From: Acorus gramineus
Taxonomy: Eukaryota; Streptophyta; Magnoliopsida; Acorales; Acoraceae
Length of the DNA: 64,000 nucleotides
Reading direction: 5' to 3'
Assembly (NCBI GenBank): GCA_030737835.1
Contig: JAUJYN010000013.1
Span: 4,019,354 to 4,083,353 of the forward strand
Positions 21,180 through 34,173 of this stretch are shown here, one piece after another; the stretch's first letter is position 1, and each line of letters begins with the position of its first letter. A model generated the notes under the pieces. That model was given only the letters and a program-made list of their open reading frames with translations. It was not told the origin of the DNA and did no database searches. The position numbers and the translations under genes were made by a program.

Positions 21180-24100
21180 CAGAAGACAGATAGGATGGAA
21201 ACTGGAAAGACTTATCTTATTAAACATGCATAAACCATATTACATAGCAACATGTATAATACATAGAACGTAGCACATAGGCTTACTGGAAAGAAAACTT
21301 ACAACACTGGGGTTGAGAAGGATATCTCCCTCTTTTGCCCAATCTTCTATGTTACAAAGTACTCTGGGTTTTTTGGTGGATTTTTTGGTAGAGGGTTCTT
21401 GTGGACTTGGTTTTTTCGCCGATGCCCTCCTTCGACTAACTCTCCTCCTTTTTATAGGCAAAGCTTGCGGACTTCAATGGGTTTGGAATCCGTGGTCATT
21501 CTTCCTTGAGTGACTTCTTGTCCTCTTCTGGTGACATCTTTTTGCTTTAAGTCATTTCTTCTTTTTCTTTTTTATCGTGCGTTCCCGTGACTGTCCTTTT
21601 TGAACCCGTGAGTTGCTAGGGTCTTCTGGATTCTTCTTCCTGTTATATATTATTATATTATTATTATTTTATTTTTACACAGACCCTTCAGCTGGATCAA
21701 ACTCGTCTTCAGGAAAATCTGAGGGTATGTTTTCAAGCCCTTGGGAGTCATTGTCCGTATTCTGAGAATCACAATCTTCTGGCCTTTGAGAGTCATCTTC
21801 TAACCCTTGTTGAGTCCCTCCCGGACCTCGAGAGCTGGTTGCCAATGTGGTTGTGTGGGCTTGTATCCTTTGAACATTTTAAACATGTGCTCATATGCCT
21901 TTAATTCAATGGAGTCCTGGCTCAAATTTGGGAATCTTTTAGTGTATTCTCCAATAAGGCTTGCTTTGATAGTCTCATAACTATCTTCTCGTGGCCTTCC
22001 ATAAATTGGTAATTTATAACCAGATAAAATTTTCTGTGGGTTATATTTAACCCACCATTTCGTGTACACGTCCCTCCTGAGGTGAGGAGGAAATCTTTTT
22101 TCTACCTGAAAATCTCATTGGAGGATCCATGGTATCCCTGTCTGATTGTGATATTTTAATAAATCAGTATTATTTTGTGGGTTTAATTCTTCCTGTTCCA
22201 TATGGGTTTGGATACCTTCTGGTAAATTTTTCCAATCAGCACCAAATACTTGCCACCAGGAGTAAAACCAAGTTGGAATTTTGGCTTGGCAGACAAAATG
22301 GATAAACCAAGAATGTTTTAGGACACAATTTTGGACTAATAGTGCATTTTCCCAAGCTTTTTGATAATCCCAATAGTTATAGTAGTTGGGTCTGATCATT
22401 GATTTTTGGAATCGCCTAGAAGCATTGGGGTTCTTGTCCCAATCTCTTAAGGTTAATATCTTTTGGATGCATAGTTTAGAGTATGAGATCTCTAAGGTGC
22501 TTTTATTTTTATAGTGGTGCACAATTCTGGCACTGTTTGTTTCTAAAAGGATATTTTCATAATAATCAGGATTTTTTCCTATCATTTCAGGGATATAAAA
22601 ATGATAACCAGTACCAGAATGGTCATCTTTGGGAAAGTATATCTTGATAAGTTCTGTTATTTCTTTGTCTTCTTCAGATTTCTCAATAGAGAATAGTGGT
22701 ACAGAAGTTTTGAATTCATAATTGCTTTGTGATTCTGGGGATGCTATTTCAGCAAGTATGGCAAATTGATTTTGATTTTCAAAGAGATTTTCTTCCTTAA
22801 CCTCTGGCTTTATGAGGTTTACAGAAGGTCTTGAGCTCTCAATTTTTAGGGTCCTTTGTGGAAGGATCTTTGCCTTCTTCTTTTGGTCCATTTCCCTGCA
22901 AGAATTCATGCGAGAGATAATCAGGAAGACTATTAAAGTCCCCTTTAATATATTCTATGTCAAAATCATAAATCCCTAATAATGCTTGCCATCTAGCAAA
23001 AATTTGTTTTGAAGCAAGATTTTTTACATCTTTTTCAAGTACATATTTTGCCGAGCTACAATCTATCCTTAAGAGGAACTTTTGGTTTAAAATGTCCCCT
23101 TGGAATTTGGTTATGCAATTAACTATGGCAAGGATCTCCTTTTTTATTGTGGAATACTTTCTTTGAGCTTCATTCCACGTCCCTGAAGTAAATCTTACTA
23201 ATTGTTCTTTGTTATCAATCCTTTGTTTTAGTATTCCTCCATATCCTATGTCAGAGGCATCAGTTTCTATGATTTTTGGTGCATTGGGGCTTGCTATATT
23301 CAAGCATGGCAACTGCTTTACTTTCCCTTTAATCCTTTGGACTGCATGGGTATGTTCTATGGTCCAAGGTGTAGGATTTTTCTTTAGTCTGTTGGACAAA
23401 AGCTTTCTGTCCAAGGCTACATTTTTATAAAAGTCTGAGACATAGTTGAGACAACCAAGAAACCTTTGAAGTTGTTTTTTATCTTTCATGTAATCCGGGA
23501 ATTTGTCTGCAAAATCTATTACCCTTTTTATGGGTGTAATATCATTCCAGAGATTTTATATCCTAGAAATTGAACTGTGGTCTGGAAGAGTTTTATCTTT
23601 TTGGCAGATACTACCAGACCATTTTGTTTTACTATTTTAAGAAAGATATTCAGATGTTTCCAATGCTTATCTATGTTTTCAGAAAATATTAATACGTCAT
23701 CAATATAGACAATAGAAAAGGATCCATAAATATTTCATTCATTATGTTTTGAAATTCCGAGGGTGCATTTTTTAGCCCAAAAGGTAAAACATTCCACTCA
23801 TAATGCCCAAATGGCACTGTAAATGCAGTCTTGTATCTATCTTCTTCTTTTATCTGGATTTGTCAGAATCCTGATTTAAGGTCAAACTTAGAAATTTTTT
23901 GGAATTATAGACCCTTTTGATCAGATCTTGCTTATTGGGGATAGGATACCTGATCCACTGGAGAACTTTATTTAAAGGCTTATAATTTATGACAAGTCTT
24001 GGTACTCCCCTCTCTAACTCTGCGGCTTTCTCTACATAGAAAGCTGCACAGCTCCAAGGTGAGGAGCTCTTCCTAATAAGGTTTTTTGCAAGTAGCTGGG

Positions 24101-24643
24101 ATATTTCCTCTTTGCAGATCTCAAGGAGCCTATTATTCATTTGGATGGGCCTGGCTTTTGTGGGGATGTTTTCTTCATTAAAGTCCTTGATGTATGGTAG
24201 ACTTACCATATGCTTTTTCTTATGCCAGAAGGCAGAGGGAAGGTCTGAACAGGCCTCATTTTCAATAGTTTTTTAAAATCAGAGACCTTCTTTTGGAAAA
24301 TAGGACTACTGGAACCTGATCTCTTCAGAGAGCTCATTAATAAACTTTTCTTTGTATTCTAAGGCCTGTCTAAGCTGGTTGAGAAAAGATAGCTTTGGTG
24401 TAGCACAAAATTTGTATAATATATTTTTCCCATTTTGGGTGGCATGGATGCCTTCAGTATCAACCGAGAAGGGCTTTATCATATTTATGAAGGGGGTTCC
24501 TAGGATGACACCCTGACGAAGATCTTTTACTAAAAGGAACGATGTCTTTAAACATGATCCTTTATTACAAACATGGACATCTGGTATCTTATAATTAATC
24601 TTTAGGCTCTCCCCATTGGCAATGTTTATACCATGGGTAGTCT
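21180..24643 (-). mobile_element. Caulimoviridae fossil, left arm
   Basis: Minus-strand order from high to low coordinates: protease-end region (about 24640-24400), reverse transcriptase region (about 24210-23500), RNase H region (23489-22900), then a downstream virus region (22909-21240) with no clear domain I can name and a basic, Lys/Arg-rich part near its far end. The reading frames are broken in several places. The RT and RNase H signatures are those of Caulimoviridae rather than Ty3/gypsy: no integrase is seen, and RNase H is followed by extra virus sequence. Confidence 0.85.
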
Positions 24644-24662
24644 TTTCTCAATCAGCTTAGAC

Positions 24663-25473
24663 TAGGCCTGTCAACGGGTCGGGTCCAGACCCGGGCCCGA
24701 CCCGACCCGGACCCGATTACACGTGTAATATACCCGCCCGATTTGGACCCGACCCGAGTTGGACCCGACCCGGCGGACCCGAACAAACAAACGGGTCGGG
24801 TCCGGGTCCACCCCGCCCCGACCCGTTGGACCCGAGACCCGATTGTTTTATTAAAATATGCTCATATATTATAAGACCATTAGTATTAGTTGATACATAA
24901 TTTTATTTCTTACTTAACTTATTTTTGTATCTACAAGTTCATAAATCATAATTATAACAAGCCTATAAATCGGTTTGTTTTGGACAATTAACTTATTAAC
25001 TTTTGAATTTGTATGATTAATTAATTTGTTGCATGATTTATGTTTATTATTTAGGTTAATATGTTAGTGTTTATTGTTTTGAATGTTGTTTAGGTTAATA
25101 TTGTTTTGAATGTTGTTTAGGTTAGTTATGTTTATTATTTAGGTTAATATATTTTTTATGTTAGTGATTATTGTTTTGGATGTTGTTTAATAATAATTCA
25201 TTTACTTCTTTTGAATTGTATAAAATTACATTCAAACATAGTCTCATTAACAATAATGTTAAAAATTTCAAATAGAATGATAAGGCAAACAAATACATGA
25301 GCTCTTCTATCTTTTTTTTTACCCAACCATCCGGATCGGGTCGGACCCGGACCCGACCCGGGTCCGACGAGTCCGGGTCCGGGTCCACATTTCCCCGGAC
25401 CCGCAGGGTCCTGTCACGGGTCGGGTCCGGGTCCACCCCGACCCGACCCGGACCCGACCCGTTGACAGGCCTA
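24663..25473. mobile_element. Non-autonomous hAT element with GGGTCC-rich ends, copy 1 (811 bp)
   Basis: Both ends read TAGGCCTGTCAACGGGTCGG (right end as reverse complement). About 180 bp at each end are packed with GACCCG/CGGGTC words, while the middle is AT-rich. The left flank GCTTAGAC and right flank GCTGATAGAC look like an 8-bp target duplication with a small indel. A close relative lies at 50673-51475. No transposase is present. It sits almost exactly at the centre of the pararetrovirus palindrome. Confidence 0.85.
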
Positions 25474-26900
25474 GCTGATAGACAGGCCTTAGAATACAAA
25501 GAAAAGTTTATTAATGAGCTCTTTGAAGAGATCAGGTTCCAGAAGACATCTGAGCAAATTAGTAGTCCTATTTTCCAAAAAAAGGTCTCTGATTTTCAAA
25601 AAACTATTGAAAATGAGGCCTGTTCAGACCTTCCCTATGCTTTCTGGCATAAGAAAAAGCATATGGTAAGTCTACCATACATCAAAGACTTTAATGAAGA
25701 AAACATCCCCACAAAAGCCAGGCCCATCCAAATGAATAATAGGCTCCTTGAGATCTGCAAAGAGGAATATCCCAACTACTTGCAAAAAACCTTATTAGGA
25801 AGAGCTCCTCACCTTGGAGCTGTGCAGCTTTCTATGTAGAGAAAGCCGCAGAGTTAGAGAGGGGAGTACCAAGACTTGTCATAAATTATAAGCCATTAAA
25901 TAAAGTTCTCCAGTGGATCAGGTATCCTATCCCCAATAAGCAAGATCTGATCAAAAGGGTCTATAATTCCAAAAAATTTTCTAAATTTGACCTTAAATAA
26001 GGATTCTGGCAAATCCAGATAAAAGAAGAAGATAGATACAAGACTGCATTTACAGTGCCATTTGGGCATTATGAGTGGAATGTTTTACCTTTTGGGCTAA
26101 AAAATGCACCCTCGGAATTTCAAAACATAATGAATGAAATATTTAATCCTTATGGATCCTTTTCCATTGTCTATATTGATGACGTATTAATATTTTCTGA
26201 GAACATAGATAAACATTGGAAACATCTGAATATCTTTCTTAAAATAGTAAAACAAAATGGTCTGGTAGTATCTGCCAAAAAGATAAAACTCTTCCAGACC
26301 ACAGTTCAATTTCTAGGATATAAAATCTCTGGAAATGATATTACACCCATAAAAAGGGTAATAGATTTTGCAGACAAATTCCCGGATTACATGAAAGATA
26401 AAAAACAACTTCAAAGGTTTCTTGGTTGTCTCAATGTCTCAGACTTTTATAAAAATGTAGCCTTGGACAGAAAGCTTTTGTCCAACAGACTAAAGAAAAA
26501 TCCTACACCTTGGACCATAGAACATACCCATGCAGTCCAAAGGATTAAAGGGAAAGTAAAACAGTTGCCATGCTTGAATATAGCAAGCCCCAATGCACCA
26601 AAAATCATAGAAACTGATGCCTCTGACATAGGATATGGAGGAATACTAAAACAAAGGATTGATAACAAAGAACAATTAGTAAGATTTACTTCAGGGACGT
26701 GGAATGAAGCTCAAAGAAAGTATTCCACAATAAAAAAGGAGATCCTTGCCATAGTTAATTGCATAACCAAATTCCAAGGGGACATTTTAAACCAAAAGTT
26801 CCTCTTAAGGATAGATTGTAGCTCGGCAAAATATGTACTTGAAAAAGATGTAAAAAATCTCTCTAAAAGAATTTGGTCTTAAAAGTTTTTGTATTATAAG

Positions 26901-26913
26901 TGGTATCAGAGCC
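26901..26913 (+). other. tRNA-Met primer binding site of the pararetrovirus fossil
   Basis: TGGTATCAGAGCC is complementary to the 3' end of plant initiator tRNA-Met and is the standard minus-strand priming site in Caulimoviridae. Confidence 0.8.
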
Positions 26914-27847
26914 AAAACTAATTTTTTAAGGGATTTGCTTGTATGAACAGTACCGGCCGGTGAACAGTGCTTTTATAACCTTGTAGTCGCGTTGTCCACA
27001 CTCTCTTCTAAGGTTCAGTAGAGTTAGGGACGTAATACGTCGTTGACTGGTTTCCTTGCACTCCCTCATGGCCAATCTTTTCCGATCCCTTATATCATGG
27101 GTACATGAAGCCTAAAAGCACCTTAGAGATCTCATACTCTAAACTATGCATCCAAAAGATATTAACCTTAAAAGACTGGGACAAGAACTCCAATGCTTCT
27201 AGGCGATTCCAAAAATCAATGATCAGACCCAACTACTATAACTATTGGGATTATCAAAAAGCTTGGGAAAATTAATGCACTATTAGTTCAAAATTGTGTC
27301 CTAAAACATTCTTGGTTTATCCATTTTGTCTGCCAAGCCAAAATTCCAACTTGGTTTTACTCCTGGTAGCAAGTATTTGGTGCTGATTGGAAAAATTTAC
27401 CAGAAGGTATCCAAACTCATATGGAACATGAAGAGTTAAACCCCCAAAATAATATTGATTTATTACAATATCACAATCAGACAGGGATACCATGGATCCT
27501 CCAATGAATAAAAAATGATTTTTATTCATCAAAAAATAATGAGAAAAGAAAATAATGAGAAAAGAAAATGGTTTTTCAACACTATACCCAAAGAAGAACA
27601 AGGCCCGATTAGAGAACAGTGGTATGATCATATGAGATTTGAACGAAACACTGTATATTTCTTTGATTGGTTTGAACAAACTTATATTCCGATGCTACAA
27701 AACATGCTCGTCGATCTTCCCAAAGAAGACCATGCTATGGTCCTTGAGAAAATTGATAAATATACCACGAAATGGAGGAAGTATAACAATGAAGAGGTGG
27801 AATCTATCCACCCACCGTTTAAAAAGATTAAAGTTACAAAATTGATA

Positions 27848-27946
27848 TTAACAGATGCATTATGATATTTATAGACATCTCCGTCATACATACACTCCAT
27901 TGGACTGGTTTTTATACACGACTTTATAAATAGTTACCCGACTATT
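27848..27946 (+). repeat. 99-bp direct repeat, right copy, flanking the pararetrovirus cluster
   Basis: Second copy of 20961-21059, with two visible mismatches near its start. It adjoins viral sequence on its left and ordinary AT-rich spacer on its right. Confidence 0.9.
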
Positions 27947-30510
27947 CGAGAAGAGTGTTTTTACACCATCTCTCTTTCCAGTCCCATGCATATTTTATAT
28001 ATATATATATATATAATCATTAAAATATAAATTTTTTATATTTTTTATAATCTACACCTATGAACATATATATGTTTCATTGTTTTTATAAAAATAGGTA
28101 TGAAACGTACCATTTTAAAAAAATATTCAAAACACGCGTACAGTGGATTGAGATTGAAAACAAATGTACGTCACATTATCCATTTGTAAAATAATAACAA
28201 AAAATACACTCTTTAGATAGGTTGATCCCTCAGTGTTCCATTCATTAATTTATATTATTCTTAAACATGGGTTGATATATGTTCTAAATCATCTTAAAAT
28301 CTCAAATGTTTATCACATGATAGAATACATATCATCTCCTGATTAAAGACTGACATGTACTGATGAACAGCATTTGAGTGGATTTCTCATCTATTCCAAC
28401 TCAATGTTTCTTTTTTCACTTTAACTTTTGATGCAGATCGAGTGACAAACGCATTCCTATAACGATTAGAGCACAAGAAACAATTCAAGAAATAAAAAAA
28501 TATATTTAGCCACTGACATAAATAAAAACAAGATGATTTCAAAATCCCACGTGGAAGCATATTTTGTGGACTATATCAAAAGTAGTAGTTATGCCATTAG
28601 ACAAATCAATTTTATTTTACTAAATTACATCATTAAAGACCATTTATATATTGGATATAAAGTTACCACATTGATTCATTTATTTGCATTTTCAATGTAA
28701 GTATTGAAATTTCGATGAAATTGGAGTTCCAAATCAATCAGATTCACTATATATATAATTCAAATACCAGATGGTTGTTCGATCCCAATAATTATAACTT
28801 GCAATAAATACAATTCCATTCAACATTTAAAACAATGGAAAAGAAGAAGATATGTGTAAGGTGGGAGGTTCACTTTCATTTCAATGACGAAAATGACATG
28901 CAGTCACATTAATTTTAATTTCTTAGAATAATAAACCTAATCTAAGTACATAAAGAAAAGAATTATGATTTATCAATTATATTGATCAATTTTTAAAAAC
29001 TGTGAATTTTTTTTTATCAAGACACATATCTCATCTCATGAAATATATATCTTGTTGGATGGCTATTGAAATATATGAGACTGTTAGTAGGATTATAATG
29101 GGATTGTGTAAAGCAATGCTCTAATAATTTTTTTTTATGGCAATGCAAATTGCATGTGAGGAACTAAAACTCTAATTCCAAACAATTCATACTCAGCCTT
29201 TTTGCAACCTCTTGTGTATATCACTACGTCAATAATGTACAATATGAAGTTGCTTATCGTATCATATATTCAATTATGTCAGTACACATGATTTTATAAA
29301 AAGTGTAAATACATTTAATTCATAGAAGTATGTATATATATTTTTTATAAAAATATATATTTATTAGATAATTATATAATTAAAAAATTCAATACATGTT
29401 CGTGCTACAAACGAGACTAAAGAATTGTTGTGACATTTTCATTCTAGGAAATTGTTTGGAATGGATTACAATGGGCCCATTTAGATATACAAGTCGTTGA
29501 TATACTCAGTCTATTTTATAATTTCGTTTATCATTACATTACTAATTCGGTGAATGAAATTGTCCAATGTAACATATACTCATTCAATTTGTATGACCAT
29601 GTAAATCATTTTTTTATATATATAAATAAATGTCCTGTGTCAAGGATTGGGGGTGCTCTTGAGTGGGAGCGTCATCCATAGCTTTGGTGGGAGACGTTTA
29701 GTGATTCACGAGTAGTTTTATCTAGCATATGGGTTTATCCTTTGTAGAGAGCTTCTTTTCAGGGGATTCCTCTTGTCATTGTGCTTTATAACCTTGTTTT
29801 CTCTTTTGGGCACTCCTCTTCTTATCTGATTCGAAGGTGAAGGCCTATAGTTTATTTTCAAATATATATATATATATTCTAACACAAATAGGTTCACACA
29901 TATCATGGGCATGTGATAAACCAAATAAAATGCTTGAACTTTTCAATTCCAATATATAGCCTTGTTCTTAAAACAAATGTAATGTTACATATAATATAAA
30001 TACATACACGAATGAATGACATGTGTTTATCAAAGTGTATTAATGAGAATTGAAAATCCTATAAATTATTTTTTAATTAATAAAACATTTTTAATTATTT
30101 GATTAACCCTTGTCTTACATCCAAACATAAAATTTTCCATTTTAGACGCCCTTAGAATTATTAAGAGGATCTATGTTATCTTAAAACTGGTTCTTTATAA
30201 TATGCCGCCAATTAAATCGCCTAATCGGGACATAAATTGAATGTTAGACTTAATTTTTTTTTACTAATTAAAACTCAGACTAAACATATTTTATTTTTAA
30301 AAAATAATAAACATCATCTAACGAAGTATATGCTTTGATAAAAAAAATATATATTTTTCTATTTCAAATTGAATGAATTCATTTTTAGTAAGTATAAAAA
30401 AATATTTAATAAGGTATATATTGAATTTTTAACTAGATATATATGACTGTATTTTGGACTGAGAAAAAAAGAAGTGTGTCTGAGAACTGTTTTTTACCTT
30501 AATTTTCTTA
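27947..30510. other. AT-rich intergenic spacer
   Basis: No supported gene. It contains an (AT)n run at about 27996-28014. A more GC-balanced stretch at 29640-29850 has no recognisable coding or repeat signature. Confidence 0.6.
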
Positions 30511-32672
30511 GGGCGCATCTATCCCCACCAAACATTTCCCTTAACCCACCCTCAAAAAAAAAAAAAAAAAACCGGTGTTTGGCTGTTCTCACTAATCCAG
30601 GTCGACCAAACTCGGTCACTATTTTAGGTTTTGAGCGACCGGACTTGGTCGTCATTTTAGGTTTTGGGCCACTGAACTTAATCGTCATTTTGGGTTTTGG
30701 ACGACCGAAATTGGTCGAACAAGGTTCAAAACTATATCTATCTATTCTTTGTAAACAAATAAATTTTTTATTTATTATATTTTACATTTATTCTTTTATC
30801 CAAACAACAGCTAAGGGACTGAAAAAAAGTAAGTAGGTATACTTTCAATTAATTCAAATTTTTATAGAAAAATATCTTATTAGACAAATATATATCATTT
30901 TTAAGCTTCGTTTGAATTCGTAGTTAAGCAGATTCTTTGTTTGAAAAAAAAAAACATACTAGTTGATCCAAACACATTTTATATTTGGCTTTTGAAAATT
31001 TGTCCGTCACTTATGTAAAAAAATTATTTTTTATGTTTTACATTTAAGAATAATGATTGATTCTCCCTACATTACAACTCACACTTAGAGTGGTATGAAG
31101 GATCTAAGGAGGATACACGTCATGGATTAGGTTTTCAAGAAAAAAAATTATAAACTTTATCACAAACCCTGTTTGACCATGTTCGGTCGCTCGAAACCTG
31201 AAATGGCGATCAAGTTAGGTCGCTTAAAATATGAAATGATGACCAAATTCAATTGTTTAAAATTTAAAATCGCGATCAAGTTTGATCGAACTGACCGAAT
31301 CGGTGGAAACAAAGAAAAACACCATTGTTTTTTGAGTCATGATACCCAGGCCTCATAATATAAGCCCCATTCACAAGCCCCATGAGGTGTCATCATTTTA
31401 TTGGTTGGTTTGTTTGGTTTGTTGACTTTTTCAAAAAATGATAAAATGACAAAATACAAATTTGCCCTTCATTAAAAATTTGTCTTATTAACCCAAATCC
31501 CCCCATTTTCTCTATTTGGTTATGACTCTTCCATGTAAATCTTAAAATCCATTTACCTATTTTAAATTTTGAATTTTAAAATCATTACCTAAATTATAAT
31601 TGAACCTAGATTACACCAAAAATTACCCAAATTGTTTTCATTAAAATCCTTCAAACGACTCATTTTCTCTAGGTATTTATTGTATTCAAATTTAAATAAA
31701 AAACACATATAGTTAACATATGAAACAGTTACATTTTATATTGGTAGTTACAAATACATTTCTTAAATGTTTACATCTCTCACAACGATTTGTTACATTT
31801 ATATAAAAACTATTACATTTATATAGATGGAACAAACAATTACATTTACCTAAATGTCAAACAGTTACATTTACTATTTGAAATTATCTATTTCAATTTC
31901 TAATGCACTTCCTTGCAAAGAACATGTATCAGAATGTTCTGTATAAGTATGTACTTCACTGTTACATTTATACGTCATTTCTATTTGCATTGTTAAAAGA
32001 AATGCACAACATGAGATAATGTTACATTTCAGAGTGTTACATTTATGAATGTAACAAAATTGTGTAAATGAATATTCGAGTTCGGGAGTCTAATATAAAC
32101 ATCACACAAACCAGTAACAATTAAATGTAATAATATCAAAACTACATTTATGAAATTATAATGAAACAAATATAAAAAAAAGTGTGAAATAGTGATCAGA
32201 ACATAAAAAAAAATCATTTTTTGAATTGAAACATTTAACATAGATTGAATATATGATCATCAAAAATTTAATTTCAAATTCGATGTGATTTTCATTCAAT
32301 AAGATAAGAAAAAAAACAATTGACAAATCTGATTCGAAAGAGAGATCCAACTCGATAAAGAACAAATTAATTTTTCAAACTTCTTTAGATTAAAATTTTG
32401 GGACTCCTAAGAATATGTTCATTGTAAATTATTGATTTTACACAATGTAAGAAAGAAGAAATACATTAATTAATGAAATCTCCACAATTCTAGGAATAAA
32501 TTAAACTGTTTTCTTTGTTGAGAGGTGGTTATCAATTAGAGGGTATAATAGGTAATGTCCTATTGTCACATGGGGTCTGTGATGGGGCGGTCTGAAAAGT
32601 TGGGTTCTAGAAATCATTATTGTTTTTTTTTTAGTGGGTTAAAGAAAATACGTGGTGGGGATAGACGAGCCG
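30511..32672. mobile_element. MULE-type element with perfect 9-bp target duplication
   Basis: ATTTTCTTA flanks both ends (30502-30510 and 32673-32681). Terminal repeats begin GGGCGCATCTATCCCCACC on the left and CGGCTCGTCTATCCCCACC on the right (reverse complement). They continue through 'TTAACCCAC' and an A-run. The length is 2162 bp and there is no transposase. The interior holds a nested-looking TIR block (30574-31323) and, at 31690-32130, about a dozen scattered TTACATTT words. The right end lies 105 bp upstream of the PP2C start codon, so the insertion is in that gene's promoter or 5' leader. Confidence 0.9.
30574..31323. repeat. Nested TIR block with 33-bp subterminal tandem repeats
   Basis: The left end GGTGTTTGGCTGTTCTC and the reverse complement of the right end GGTGTTTTTCTTTGTTTC begin diverged inverted repeats. 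On the left, 3.5 tandem units of about 33 bp carry 'CGACCGGACTTGGTCGTCA' and 'TTTTAGGTTTTG'. The right carries the same units inverted (31173-31300). This is either a separate element inside the MULE or the MULE's own subterminal region. Confidence 0.6.
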
Positions 32673-34173
32673 ATTTTCTTAACCGTTTGGACTTCATAGT
32701 CAAAATCCAAATCCCCTCTCCCCCAAAAAAACCCTAACAACTAAACATAGGTTTTTAGGGTTCTGAAAAACCCCAACATGAACCCCGAGAAGAGCTGGTC
32801 GTGGCTGGCCGAGTTCTTCAAGGGCAACCCAAGACCACGCCTTGAACACGGATTCTGGGAGGAGTCGAGGAAGGGCGAGGACCACCACCTCATCAGGACC
32901 GACTGTCTGAGGGTCCCCGGCGATCCCTCCTCCGCCTTCTCCGTCTTCGCCGTAAGCATAATCGCCTCTCTTTCTTTCGCAATTCGTTTGTTGATCTGAT
33001 AATGTGTGGTGTGAAATGTTAGATCTTTGACGGGCACAATGGGAGTGGCGCGGCGATCTTCACGAAGGAGAGATTGCTGGATCATGTTTTGGATTCGATC
33101 CCTCCTGGACTCCGGAGGGAGCAGTGGCTAGTGGCTTTGCGTCAGGCACTCTCCGATGGGTTTGTGAAGACCGATAACGAGTTCCAGAGAAGAGGCATGA
33201 CATAGGAGGGGCCAGAGATTTTTTTTTGTTGTGTGTTTCATTGTTTATGTGATTGTGCTGTTGTTACTGAATTGTGGTATCGGCGGCGGGGGCGCGTTCG
33301 GGGACGACGGTTACATTCGTGGTCGTCGATTGTTGGACGGCCACTGTGGCGTCTGTCAGAGATTCACGGTGCATTTTGGAGGCGCACGATGGAATGGTCT
33401 CTGTGTTGACTGTCGACGATAGGCTGGAAGAGAATTCTGAAGAGTGGGTATTTGATGTACAGTATTAAATTTTTTTCTTTCTTTTCCTTGATCATTTCAT
33501 TTTGGCATCTGAACTGATGGATTTCGCTGGTTTTAGGAGGGATCGAGTGGCGGCACGAGTGGCGGCTCGTGGTGGTCGTGTGGGGAGGTTCTGTGGATGT
33601 GGCGTTGAGGTGAGGGTGATTCCAGTATATGAGGATTTTTCTTTTTGAAAAAGGGAGTAGGTATAATCATTGTGACAGAATTCATATACAGCATATGTAT
33701 GGCAAGGGTTCTGTCTGATACAGAAGGATAAATACGGGATGTATTATGTCATTAGTACGGGAAATAAATGCAAAAACTTATATGTTAGGCATGAGAGTGG
33801 CAATGATAAAAAAATTGATAATTAGGATTGGCCTTTTAAATTATGAAAAAGATGATAAATCATCCAAATTAAATTGATATTTGTAGTCTGAAGGTAATAA
33901 ACTCCCAGTACAATGAACAAAAAGTATATTCAGTCGATAGGTATGAGAGACGTTGAATCGGAGTTCTTTTCCAAATGTTCAAAAAACTTTATAGTACTTT
34001 GTGACTTTGGGTGTAATAGCTCTGTTTTCATTTTTTTACAGCGTGGTCCGCTTCGTTGTTGGCCAGGGGGGTTATGTATTTCCAGGTCCATTGGAGACAC
34101 GGATGTAGGAGATTTCATTGTACCAGACCCTCATGTCAAGCAAGTGAAGGTAATTATGTCCATGTCCATATGA

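Larger units (their letters stand above)
21060..27847. mobile_element. Endogenous pararetrovirus cluster (Caulimoviridae), head-to-head inverted arms
   Basis: A fossil virus locus. The left arm (about 21180-24643, minus strand) and the right arm (about 24644-27847, plus strand) carry the same caulimovirid blocks in opposite orientation. Recognisable parts are the end of an aspartic protease region, reverse transcriptase (YIDDVLIFSEN), RNase H (ETDASDIGYGG) and further viral sequence beyond it. A TGGTATCAGAGCC minus-strand primer site is present in the right arm. The arms are broken in several places and rearranged, with no intact virus genome. A hAT element was inserted later at 24663-25473. 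Long stretches of the two arms are nearly identical, so duplication or conversion was recent relative to integration decay. I cannot assign a genus. Confidence 0.9.
24644..27847 (+). mobile_element. Caulimoviridae fossil, right arm
   Basis: This is a mirror-image copy of the left arm, starting near 24644 and interrupted at once by a hAT element. It carries reverse transcriptase (26055-26400 region) and RNase H (to about 26870). A short non-coding piece with a TGGTATCAGAGCC primer site (26901-26913) comes next, then downstream virus sequence to 27847, where the right 99-bp repeat begins. It is broken and rearranged and not a complete genome. Confidence 0.85.

Noticed and set aside
25297-25839. 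ORF of 180 codons running through GGGTCC repeats into viral sequence
   Set aside because: It is a chance fusion of a hAT subterminal array with fossil viral sequence, not a gene.
29640-29850. GC-balanced stretch as a LINE or gene remnant
   Set aside because: None of the six frames gives a recognisable motif, and no poly-A tail or target duplication was seen.
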